From positions 1 through 14,660 of the forward strand of contig CAZSET010000091.1 in the NCBI GenBank assembly GCA_964605915.1: a stretch of 14,660 bases of DNA. The letters run 5' to 3'. The DNA is from DAOVRD01 sp964605915. Lineage in GTDB: Bacteria; Planctomycetota; Brocadiia; SM23-32. Under the pieces are notes generated by a model. That model was not told the origin of the DNA. It saw nothing but the letters and a program-made list of their open reading frames with translations, and did no database searches. The position numbers and the translations under genes were made by a program. Shown here in pieces: positions 1 through 6,585 of the stretch (positions within the stretch are counted from its first letter, which is position 1; the number at the start of each line of letters is the position of its first letter).

Positions 1-1
1 C

Positions 2-820
2 CTCTGCACCAACCCCTTCACCTTGCCCGACTTCGTCAGGCTGTCGGCCGCCCATAAGGTGCCCGTCATCAGCCAGAAGCCGATGGCGCCGTCCGTGGCC
101 ATCGGCGAGGAACTGGTCAGGACATGCGCCGAGGCCGGCGTTGCCTACTACATCCACGAGAACTGGCGTTGGCAGCCACAGCTCAGGCAGTTCAAGGCGG
201 TGCTCGATTCGGGCGAGATCGGAACGCCGTTCCGCGTCCGCATTACGATGGTCTCGGGCTATCCGGTCTTCATCAACGAGCCCACGTTGAACGACCTCGA
301 GAACTTCATCCTCACGGACATGGGCACGCACATCCTGGACATCGTGCGCTTCTACTTCGGCGAACCGGAGCTCGTGTACTGCCAGAACCACCAGGTCCAT
401 AGGAACATCAAGGGCGAGGATGTCTCGACCGTAATGCTCCTGGCGAACGGGGGGCAGACGACCGTCACGTGCGAGATGGGCTACCCCGAGAGCTACTACG
501 AGCACGACGTCTTCGCGCAGACGCTCGCGTTCGTCGAGGGCGAAAAGGGCACGGCGGAAGTCGATGAGGACTACTGGATACGGGTGACGACGAGCGACGG
601 CACCCACTCCAGGCGATACCCGCCGGTCAGCTACGACTGGGCGCGCACCGATCACCTGGCAGTGCACGCCAGCATTGTGATCTGCCATGCCGGCTTCCTG
701 CGGGCATTCCGGGGAGAGGGCACGCCCGAGACTACCGGCGAGGACAATCTGAAGACGCTCAGGCTGGTCTTCGCCTGCTACGATTCGGCTCGCTCGGGCC
801 AGGCGATCCGGCTGCGGTAG
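2..820 (+). CDS. Gfo/Idh/MocA family oxidoreductase, 5' end cut by the window
   Basis: NAD(P)-dependent dehydrogenase of the Gfo/Idh/MocA superfamily, probably acting on a sugar, sugar acid or cyclitol in the cytoplasm. The frame is open to base 2, so the gene starts outside the window; the TTG at 23 is only an internal codon. The N-terminal Rossmann glycine motif is therefore missing. What remains begins just before ISQKPMA (about 68-88), which corresponds to the family's EKP motif with its catalytic lysine. Next come the AYYIHENWRW segment and DMGTHILDIVRFYFG (about 320-363), the usual substrate-side Asp/His stretch of the C-terminal beta-sheet domain. The stop is TAG at 818-820. The next gene starts 80 bp downstream on the same strand, so co-transcription is likely. 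The family call is firm; the substrate is unknown. Confidence 0.9.
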   Translation, partial: LCTNPFTLPDFVRLSAAHKVPVISQKPMAPSVAIGEELVRTCAEAGVAYYIHENWRWQPQLRQFKAVLDSGEIGTPFRVRITMVSGYPVFINEPTLNDLENFILTDMGTHILDIVRFYFGEPELVYCQNHQVHRNIKGEDVSTVMLLANGGQTTVTCEMGYPESYYEHDVFAQTLAFVEGEKGTAEVDEDYWIRVTTSDGTHSRRYPPVSYDWARTDHLAVHASIVICHAGFLRAFRGEGTPETTGEDNLKTLRLVFACYDSARSGQAIRLR

Positions 821-900
821 ACCCGCCCGGCTCGCCCGGTCCGGGAAGTCATGCGCCTGCGGGGCGTCGCCTTGTCAATGCCAAAAGGAGAAAGGGTGCC

Positions 901-2043
901 ATGATCCAAGCGTTCGGCGAACACATGCGTGCTGCGTACGGCTCCGCCGTCGGGCAGAAGCGGGCCGAGCTCCTGACGCCGGCCCTCATCCTGGATCTGG
1001 ACGTGGCCAGACGCAACATCGCCTTCATGGCGGAGCGGATGAGGGCGATGCCGGCCAGCCTCCGACCTCATATCAAAGTCCAGAAGTCGGCGGAGCTGGC
1101 CAAGCTCCAGATGGAAGCCGGAGCCATCGGCGTCTGCACGGCGACGGTCTGGGAAGCGATCGTCATGAGCCGAGCCGGCATAGAAGACGTGCTGATCGCC
1201 AATGAGGTATGCGGCCGAGGCAAGATCAAGGCGCTGGCCGAAGCCGCCCGAGAGGGCCGACTGACCGTTGCCGTTGATGACGTCTCAAACGCCGCCGACC
1301 TTTCGGACGCCGCTTCGGCGGCCGGCAGCAACCTGGAGGTGTTGATCGAGGTAGACGTGGGCATGGGGCGCGGTGGCGTGCGCCGCCCGGAAGAGGCCGT
1401 GGACCTTGCCCGGCGCGTGGACGAGCTGCCGGGCCTCCGCCTGCGAGGCGTCCAGGGCTACGAAGGCCACTGCATGCGTGAGCCGGACCGGAGCGTGCGC
1501 GTCCAGAAGGCGCAAGCCGCCATGGCTTATCTCGGCGAGGTCGTCGACCGCCTGGCCGCAGCGGGGTTCGGTTGCGAGGTGGTCTCGGCGGGCGGAACGG
1601 GCACCTACGACATCACCGGAGCCAACCCGCGAGTCACCGAGATACAGGCCGGCTCATACGTCTTCATGGACAACTTCCACGGGGACCTCGTGCCTGGGTT
1701 CTCACACGCTTTGACGGTGCTCGGCACGGTGATGAGCCACCACGGCGACACGATCGTGCTGGACTCAGGCCGCAAGTCCATAGGGATCGACTTGGCGCTG
1801 CCTACGATGGTTGAGTATCCGTTCTATGAGGCCCGTTACTTCGCCGAAGAGCACGCGCTCTTCGACGTCGACGACCGATGCGCACTCGGCCTCGGCGACA
1901 CGGCCGAGTTGATTCCGGGCTACGCGCCCTCGACGGTCAATCTCTACGACGTATACCACGTGGTCGAGGACGGAGTCGTCGTGGACATCTGGCCCATTAT
2001 CCCGCGAGGTCCCGGGCACGGAGGGATACTCGGCGGCTCTTGA
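901..2043 (+). CDS. D-threonine aldolase / D-serine dehydratase-like fold III PLP enzyme
   Basis: A 380-residue protein of the alanine-racemase-N-terminal-domain family that contains D-threonine aldolase and eukaryotic-type D-serine dehydratase. Start at ATG 901, with an AAAGGAG ribosome-binding site about 10 bases upstream. The TIM-barrel domain opens with TPALILDLD (26-34). RPHIKVQKS (55-63) carries the PLP lysine at K59, the number of the PLP lysine in Arthrobacter D-threonine aldolase. EVDVGMGRGGV (150-160) and SAGGTGTYD (229-237, phosphate-binding glycines) follow. The C-terminal beta domain ends in TVNLYDVYHVVEDG and PIIPRGPGHGG. Known members bind a divalent metal through a His-x-Cys/Asp pair just before TVNL; here that place reads PGYAPS (Tyr341, Pro343), so both ligands seem lost. 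The reaction may therefore be neither aldol cleavage nor dehydration. It is flanked by catabolic genes on the same strand. Confidence 0.88.
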   Translation: MIQAFGEHMRAAYGSAVGQKRAELLTPALILDLDVARRNIAFMAERMRAMPASLRPHIKVQKSAELAKLQMEAGAIGVCTATVWEAIVMSRAGIEDVLIANEVCGRGKIKALAEAAREGRLTVAVDDVSNAADLSDAASAAGSNLEVLIEVDVGMGRGGVRRPEEAVDLARRVDELPGLRLRGVQGYEGHCMREPDRSVRVQKAQAAMAYLGEVVDRLAAAGFGCEVVSAGGTGTYDITGANPRVTEIQAGSYVFMDNFHGDLVPGFSHALTVLGTVMSHHGDTIVLDSGRKSIGIDLALPTMVEYPFYEARYFAEEHALFDVDDRCALGLGDTAELIPGYAPSTVNLYDVYHVVEDGVVVDIWPIIPRGPGHGGILGGS

Positions 2044-2078
2044 GGACAGCAAGAGCGATCTTGCGCCCAGGCAACTGT

Positions 2079-2207
2079 TGTCATTCCGAGGAGAGGCGAA
2101 GCCGCAACGAGGTTTATCCGCCCACCGGCGGGAATCTCCCCGGCAGCGGCGGCGAGGTCGGTCCCGGCGAGATTCTTCATTCGCCGTACGGCGAATTCAG
2201 AATGACA
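2079..2207. repeat. Solo 129-bp inverted-repeat element (E1)
   Basis: The ends are 11-bp inverted repeats with one mismatch: TGTCATTCCGA at 2079-2089 and TCAGAATGACA at 2197-2207. An inner AATCTC/GAGATT pair also faces inward. Inside are a CCGCC/GGCGG hairpin (about 2118-2131) and a perfect 18-bp palindrome, ATTCGCCGTACGGCGAAT (2179-2196), directly before the right end. The same layout recurs in the island at 9152-10780, about 7 kb away, but the body has diverged. No target-site duplication is obvious. With the hairpin at 2268-2289 it fills most of the 274-bp gap between two co-directional genes and would be transcribed as a stem-loop RNA if they share a transcript. Confidence 0.8.
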
Positions 2208-2267
2208 TCATTAGCCTGACCGTGTTCAATAGCCGTTGCACGCAGAGAGAATAGGGTCGTGCCAGCG

Positions 2268-2289
2268 CGGGCGCGATCCGTCGCGCCCG
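2268..2289 (+). promoter_or_regulatory. Strong hairpin upstream of the cyclase gene
   Basis: Perfect 9-bp stem CGGGCGCGA / TCGCGCCCG closed by a TCCG tetraloop, ending 28 bases before ATG 2318. There is no T-tract, so it is a poor intrinsic terminator. It could be a 5'-UTR structure, an RNA processing or stability element, or a remnant of another repeat. The pairing is seen directly; the role is inferred. Confidence 0.5.
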
Positions 2290-2317
2290 AGGGCCGTAGC
2301 AGAGAGAGGCAACAGAC

Positions 2318-3259
2318 ATGCAGCAGGAACCTGATCAGATCTCCGCCGAGGAATTCGACCGGCTCTTCGAGAGCGTCTGCAACTGGGGACGGTGGGGCCC
2401 CGAGGACGAACGCGGCACGCTCAACTACATAACCCCTGACCACGTTCGCGCGGCAGCCGGCCTGGTGCGGTCCGGGCGGACGGTCTCGCTCTCCCTGGCC
2501 GTCAACAAGACGACCGGCCCGGACAACCCCAGGCCCCCGGCTCACTACATGGTGCGCACACACGATCCGTCCGACACGGCCAGGCTGCAATTCGCCACGG
2601 ACTACCTCGCGGCTGAGTGCCACGGAGACTGCCATACTCACATCGACGCCCTCTGCCACGTCTCCTACAAGGGCAGGCTTTACAACGGGAAGCCGTCGAG
2701 CACCGTCACGTCCGCTGGCGCAGCCATCCAGGACATCACGGCATTCGCGCACGGGATTGTGGGACGAGGAGTGCTGTTGGACGTGCCGCGGTTGCGAGGG
2801 AGTAAGTGGATAGAGCCCGGCGATGCGATCGGGCCCGAGGAACTCGAGGCGGCTGAGAGAGCGCAAGGCGTGCGGCTGGGCGAAGGGGACATCTTCGTGT
2901 TTCGCACGGGGCACCATCGGCGCCGCCTCGAGCTGGGCGCGTGGGACGTCGGTTACGATGGGCAAGGAAGGGCGGGGCTGCACGTGAGTGCTATCCCCCT
3001 CCTGCACGAACGCAGGATCGCGGCGTTCTTCCCTGACGGCGACGGGGAAACCGTCCCCGGCGACGTGGAAGGCGTGCCCTACCCGATTCACGCCCTCCAG
3101 ATCGCTTCGATGGGCATGGTCTGCGCCGACAGCCTGCAATTCGAGGACCTTGTGCAGGTCTGCGAATCGGAAGGACGCTGGGAATTCATGGTCGCCGCTT
3201 CCCCACTGCGCCTTCCCGGGGGAACCGGCACGCTGTTCAACCCGATCGCCATCTTCTGA
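2318..3259 (+). CDS. Cyclase family protein (kynurenine formamidase-like metal hydrolase)
   Basis: A 313-residue member of the cyclase / kynurenine-formamidase-like hydrolase family. These are metal-dependent cytoplasmic enzymes that open amide or lactone bonds. The signature lies at residues 102-114, HGDCHTHIDALCH, giving the family's THxDxxxH metal-ligand pattern (H108, D110, H114). EGDIFVFRTGHH in the middle and LSAIPLL-like HVSAIPLLHERRIAAF further on are also typical. The start at 2318 is preceded by a purine-rich AGAGAGAGG stretch. The ORF opens with a long lead-in (NWGRWGPEDERGTLNYITP) characteristic of the larger, roughly 300-residue subgroup rather than the ~210-residue KynB type. 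The SMP-30-like gene follows 45 bp downstream. No kynurenine pathway genes are nearby, so kynurenine formamidase activity should not be assumed. Confidence 0.88.
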   Translation: MQQEPDQISAEEFDRLFESVCNWGRWGPEDERGTLNYITPDHVRAAAGLVRSGRTVSLSLAVNKTTGPDNPRPPAHYMVRTHDPSDTARLQFATDYLAAECHGDCHTHIDALCHVSYKGRLYNGKPSSTVTSAGAAIQDITAFAHGIVGRGVLLDVPRLRGSKWIEPGDAIGPEELEAAERAQGVRLGEGDIFVFRTGHHRRRLELGAWDVGYDGQGRAGLHVSAIPLLHERRIAAFFPDGDGETVPGDVEGVPYPIHALQIASMGMVCADSLQFEDLVQVCESEGRWEFMVAASPLRLPGGTGTLFNPIAIF

Positions 3260-3304
3260 GGGCGGTGCGCGGCCCAGCAAGCGGAAAGCGCAGGGAGGTC
3301 GAGG

Positions 3305-4240
3305 ATGCGCGAACCGAAACGGTTTGCCGAGAAGGTCTGTGCGCCGGAAGGACCCGTGGTCGGGCCGAACGGCTGGATCCTGAATGTATGCAGCTTCACC
3401 CGGGACGAATCATGGCCCACGCGGGGAGGTGACATCACGGCCACGCATGTGTCCCGGCCGTGCCGGACACACACGGTGTTCAACACCTCCACGTCGGAAG
3501 TGGAGGGCATTCCCGCCGCCCTGGCGTTCGGGCCCGATGACTGCCTGTACGTCACCGACGAAGGCCGCGGGGCCATTGTGCGCGTCGGCCCTGACGGCCG
3601 GCAGACCGACTTCATCAGCCGTTACGAAGGCAAGCCGATCAACGGGCCGAACGACCTCACCTTCGATCCCGACGGCAACCTCTTCTTCACGGATCCCTTC
3701 ACCAGCAGTCTGACCAACCGGATCGGTGCGGTGTACGGTTACGAATGGGCCACGGGCAAGCTCCACAGGATCAAGGGCGGAATGGCTTTCCCAAACGGCA
3801 TCGTCGCTCGCGAAGGTCGGCTGTACGTGGCCGAGACGTGGACGAACAAGATCTGGGCGTACGACATCGTCGGGCCGGGTCAGGCCGAGAACGAGTCCGA
3901 GTTCTGCACGCTGCCCCCGCTCGACGTTGACGGCATACACGGCCCGGACGGGATGGCCTTCGACGCGGACGGCAATCTCTACGTGGCGACCTATCGGGCG
4001 GGCTACGTGCACGTTTTCGATCCCGCGGGCGAGCTGATCCGGAGCATTCCATCGGGCGGACAGAGCCCGACGAACGTCTGCTTCGGCGGAGAGGACTTCG
4101 ACACCATCTTCGTGACTGTAGATGACCTCGGCGAGATCGCTGCGGTGCATGTCGGCGTGCGAGGGCAGAGACTCAACTTCTGTCCGTCGGAACGTGCGGA
4201 CCACCCGTGGGCCAGGATGCTTCCCCCGGCTCCGCAGTAG
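3305..4240 (+). CDS. SMP-30/gluconolactonase-family protein
   Basis: A 311-residue six-bladed beta-propeller of the SMP-30/gluconolactonase/LRE type, which commonly hydrolyses sugar lactones with a divalent metal. Start ATG 3305 has GGGAGGTCGAGG just upstream. The expected ligands can be picked out: E15 in APEGP, N116 in GPNDLTFDPDGN, N164 in FPNGI and D215 in GPDGMAFDADGN. The repeated DGNLYV/DGNLFF and RLYVAET strings mark the blades. There is no signal peptide, so it should be cytoplasmic. The stop TAG at 4238-4240 is three bases before the next start, which points to a polycistronic mRNA. Next to a cyclase-family hydrolase and a deacylase it probably opens a lactone ring in the same pathway; the precise lactone is unknown. 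Confidence 0.9.
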   Translation: MREPKRFAEKVCAPEGPVVGPNGWILNVCSFTRDESWPTRGGDITATHVSRPCRTHTVFNTSTSEVEGIPAALAFGPDDCLYVTDEGRGAIVRVGPDGRQTDFISRYEGKPINGPNDLTFDPDGNLFFTDPFTSSLTNRIGAVYGYEWATGKLHRIKGGMAFPNGIVAREGRLYVAETWTNKIWAYDIVGPGQAENESEFCTLPPLDVDGIHGPDGMAFDADGNLYVATYRAGYVHVFDPAGELIRSIPSGGQSPTNVCFGGEDFDTIFVTVDDLGEIAAVHVGVRGQRLNFCPSERADHPWARMLPPAPQ

Positions 4241-4243
4241 GAG

Positions 4244-5851
4244 ATGAGCGCAATGGCACTGGACCTCGTTTTCAAAGACGGCCTGATCGCGGACGGCACC
4301 GGTGGACCGGCGTTCGTCGCCGACGTGGGGATTGCCGACGGCGCCATCTGCGCCGTCGGTCGTCTGGGCTCTGCTGCGGCCGCCCGGTCAATCGATGCGC
4401 GGGGCCTGATCGTTGCCCCCGGCTTCGTCGATATGCATACCCATTCGGACGTGCGCCTGCTGGACGAGCCCCGCGCCGAGCCCAACACGATGCAGGGCGT
4501 CACGACCGAGGTCATCGGCCAGGACGGGCTCTCCTTCGCGCCCGTCGACGCCCGGACGATGGAAGCTGTCCGCGTGCAGACGGCCGCCTGGAACGGCGAG
4601 GCCCCCGACTGCGACTGGTCCTGGTCAACTGTGGCCGAGTATCTAAGCCGGTTCGACGGCAAGACATCCCTCAACGTGGCCTACCTCGTGCCGCACGGCA
4701 CGGTGCGGCTGCTGGTCATGGGCTACGACGACCGGCCGCCCACCACAGACGAGATCGCGCAGATGCGCCGCCACGTCGCCCGAGGAATGGAGGAAGGGGC
4801 CGTGGGCCTCTCGACCGGCCTGTCCTATCCGCCGGCCATGTATGCCGACGATGACGAGCTGGTGGAGCTGTGCCGGGAGGTAGCCCCCAGGGGCGGGTTT
4901 TTCTGCCCGCACCATCGCAGCTACGGCAAGGGCGCGCTGGAGGCCTACGGTGAGATGTTCGAGATCGCCCGGAAGGCCCACGTCCCGGTGCACCTGACGC
5001 ACTGCGTCATGAACTTCCCGGGCAACGAAGGGCGCGCCGAAGAGCTGGTAGCCGAGATCAACGCGCTCGACCCGCGCGAGGTCGAGGTCACCGTGGACAG
5101 TTACCCCTACCTGGCCGGCTCCACCTACCTGGCCTCCCTGCTGCCGCCGTGGGTGAGCCACGGGGGACCCGAGGGCGTCCTCGGCGCTCTTGCAGACGAC
5201 GAGAAGGCGGCCCGGATCCGCCACGAACTCGAAGTCGAGGGCACGCCCGGCTATCACGGCATGCCGATGGACTGGGACACCATCGAAATCAGCTCGGTCA
5301 GCAGCGCCGCCAACCGGCGTTGGGTGGGCCGGAATGTCTCCGAGATCGGACGCGAGTTGGGCGTGGCTCCCTTCGAGGCGGCCAGGAGACTGCTCCTGGA
5401 TGAGGGGCTCAACGTCAACATACTCATGCACGTCGGGCATGAGGAGAACGTCCGGACCGTAATGCGCCAGCCATACCACACCGTGGGCAGCGACGGGCTG
5501 ATGGCAGGGCAGAAGCCGCACCCGCGCGCATGGGGCGCGTTCGCGCGGTACCTGGCCCACTACGCCCGCGACGAAGGCATGTTCACCTGGGAGCAGATGG
5601 CGGTGAAGATGTCCTCACTGCCGTGCCGCCGCCTGGGCCAGTGGGACCGGGGACTGATCCGCCCGGGCATGGCTGCCGACCTCGTCGCATTCGACCCGCA
5701 GACCGTGCGCGACACGGCCACCTACGATGACCCGCGGCAGTACCCCGAGGGGATCCCCTACGTTGTTGTCAACGGCGTGCTGGTCAAAGACGAAGGCCGG
5801 CACACGGGGGCGCTGCCCGGACGAGTGCTGCATCTTGGGGGACGCAGATGA
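4244..5851 (+). CDS. N-acyl-D-amino-acid deacylase (amidohydrolase family 3, D-aminoacylase-like)
   Basis: A 535-residue amidohydrolase close to D-aminoacylase/N-acyl-D-glutamate deacylase; the family removes an acyl group from D-amino acids. The N-terminal composite beta domain leads to APGFVDMHTHSD (59-69) with the HxH metal pair H65/H67. Other landmarks are GVTTEVIGQDGLS (85-97), GAVGLSTGLSYPPAMY (185-200), PHHRSYG (222-228), HLTHC (250-254), SYPYLAGST (286-294) and the catalytic-Asp motif GSDG (415-418). The family's NCG with its bridging metal cysteine is QDG here, so Asp94 replaces Cys. The start could be ATG 4244 or ATG 4256 (MALDLVFKDG), since the sequence GAGATGAGCGCA supports both weakly. 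The 3' end overlaps the SDR start by 4 bp (ATGA), indicating translational coupling. Confidence 0.9.
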   Translation: MSAMALDLVFKDGLIADGTGGPAFVADVGIADGAICAVGRLGSAAAARSIDARGLIVAPGFVDMHTHSDVRLLDEPRAEPNTMQGVTTEVIGQDGLSFAPVDARTMEAVRVQTAAWNGEAPDCDWSWSTVAEYLSRFDGKTSLNVAYLVPHGTVRLLVMGYDDRPPTTDEIAQMRRHVARGMEEGAVGLSTGLSYPPAMYADDDELVELCREVAPRGGFFCPHHRSYGKGALEAYGEMFEIARKAHVPVHLTHCVMNFPGNEGRAEELVAEINALDPREVEVTVDSYPYLAGSTYLASLLPPWVSHGGPEGVLGALADDEKAARIRHELEVEGTPGYHGMPMDWDTIEISSVSSAANRRWVGRNVSEIGRELGVAPFEAARRLLLDEGLNVNILMHVGHEENVRTVMRQPYHTVGSDGLMAGQKPHPRAWGAFARYLAHYARDEGMFTWEQMAVKMSSLPCRRLGQWDRGLIRPGMAADLVAFDPQTVRDTATYDDPRQYPEGIPYVVVNGVLVKDEGRHTGALPGRVLHLGGRR

Positions 5852-6567
5852 ACGAGAACCAGGTTGCTTTGATCACCGGCGGCGGAACGGGCATCGGCGC
5901 GGCCACCGCTGAGGAGCTGGCTGGCATCGGCCTCAAGATCGTGGTCGTGGGCCGGCGGCCCCAGCCGCTCGAGGACGTCGCAGCGCGCATCAAGGGCCGC
6001 GGCGGCCAGGCCGTGGGCCTCCCTGCGGACGTCGCGGACTACGAGGCCATGGAGGAAGTCGTCGGCCGAACCGTGGAGTCCTACGGGCGAATCGACCTGC
6101 TGGTCGCCAACGCGGCCGTGCACGACGTCTCCAGCATCGACGGGGGCGACCCGGCCAGGTGGAGCGAGTTGATCCAGATCAACGTCATGGGCGTGCTGAA
6201 CGTGGTCCGTGCCGTGCTGCCCCTCATGTATCGACAGGGGGCGGGGCACATCGTGGTGGTGTCCTCGGTCTCCGGTCGCGTCACCTACGTCGGGGAAACG
6301 GCGTACGTGTCCAGCAAGCACGCGACGACGGCTTTCGCAGATTGCCTGCGCCAGGAGGCGTCCCCCAGGGGCATCCGGGTGACGCTCCTCGCGCCGGGCC
6401 TGGTGGACACGCCCCTGGCGGACAACCCGTACGCCGCCGAGCTGAAGAAGACGGTCCAACCGCTCCGCCCTTCCGACTGCGCCCGCGCCATTCGGTTCGC
6501 TTTCGAGCAGCCACCCAACGTGGGCATCAACGAGATCGTGATGCGGCCGGTCAAGCAGGTGCTCTAG
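5848..6567 (+). CDS. SDR-family NAD(P)-dependent oxidoreductase
   Basis: A 239-residue classical short-chain dehydrogenase/reductase, the normal family length. TGGGTGIG (10-17) is the cofactor glycine motif, NAAV (88-91) the NAG-type motif, N111 the structural Asn, and S140, Y153 and K157 the catalytic Ser-Tyr-x3-Lys (SSVSG; AYVSSK). PGLVDTPL (about 188-195) follows as expected. Translation starts inside the stop of the deacylase gene, so it is the last gene of the tightly packed set that begins at 2318. Basic residues after the second beta strand (VVGRR) lean toward NADP(H), which is only a hint. It probably oxidises or reduces an alcohol/ketone intermediate of the same pathway. It converges with the DUF4038 gene across 18 bp with no recognisable terminator. 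Confidence 0.92.
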   Translation: MNENQVALITGGGTGIGAATAEELAGIGLKIVVVGRRPQPLEDVAARIKGRGGQAVGLPADVADYEAMEEVVGRTVESYGRIDLLVANAAVHDVSSIDGGDPARWSELIQINVMGVLNVVRAVLPLMYRQGAGHIVVVSSVSGRVTYVGETAYVSSKHATTAFADCLRQEASPRGIRVTLLAPGLVDTPLADNPYAAELKKTVQPLRPSDCARAIRFAFEQPPNVGINEIVMRPVKQVL

Positions 6568-6585
6568 AAGAAGGGCGGCGCTGAC

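Noticed and set aside
3410..4204. 264-codon - strand frame opposite the SMP-30 gene
   Set aside because: An antisense shadow of a gene with all expected propeller motifs; its sequence resembles no family I know.
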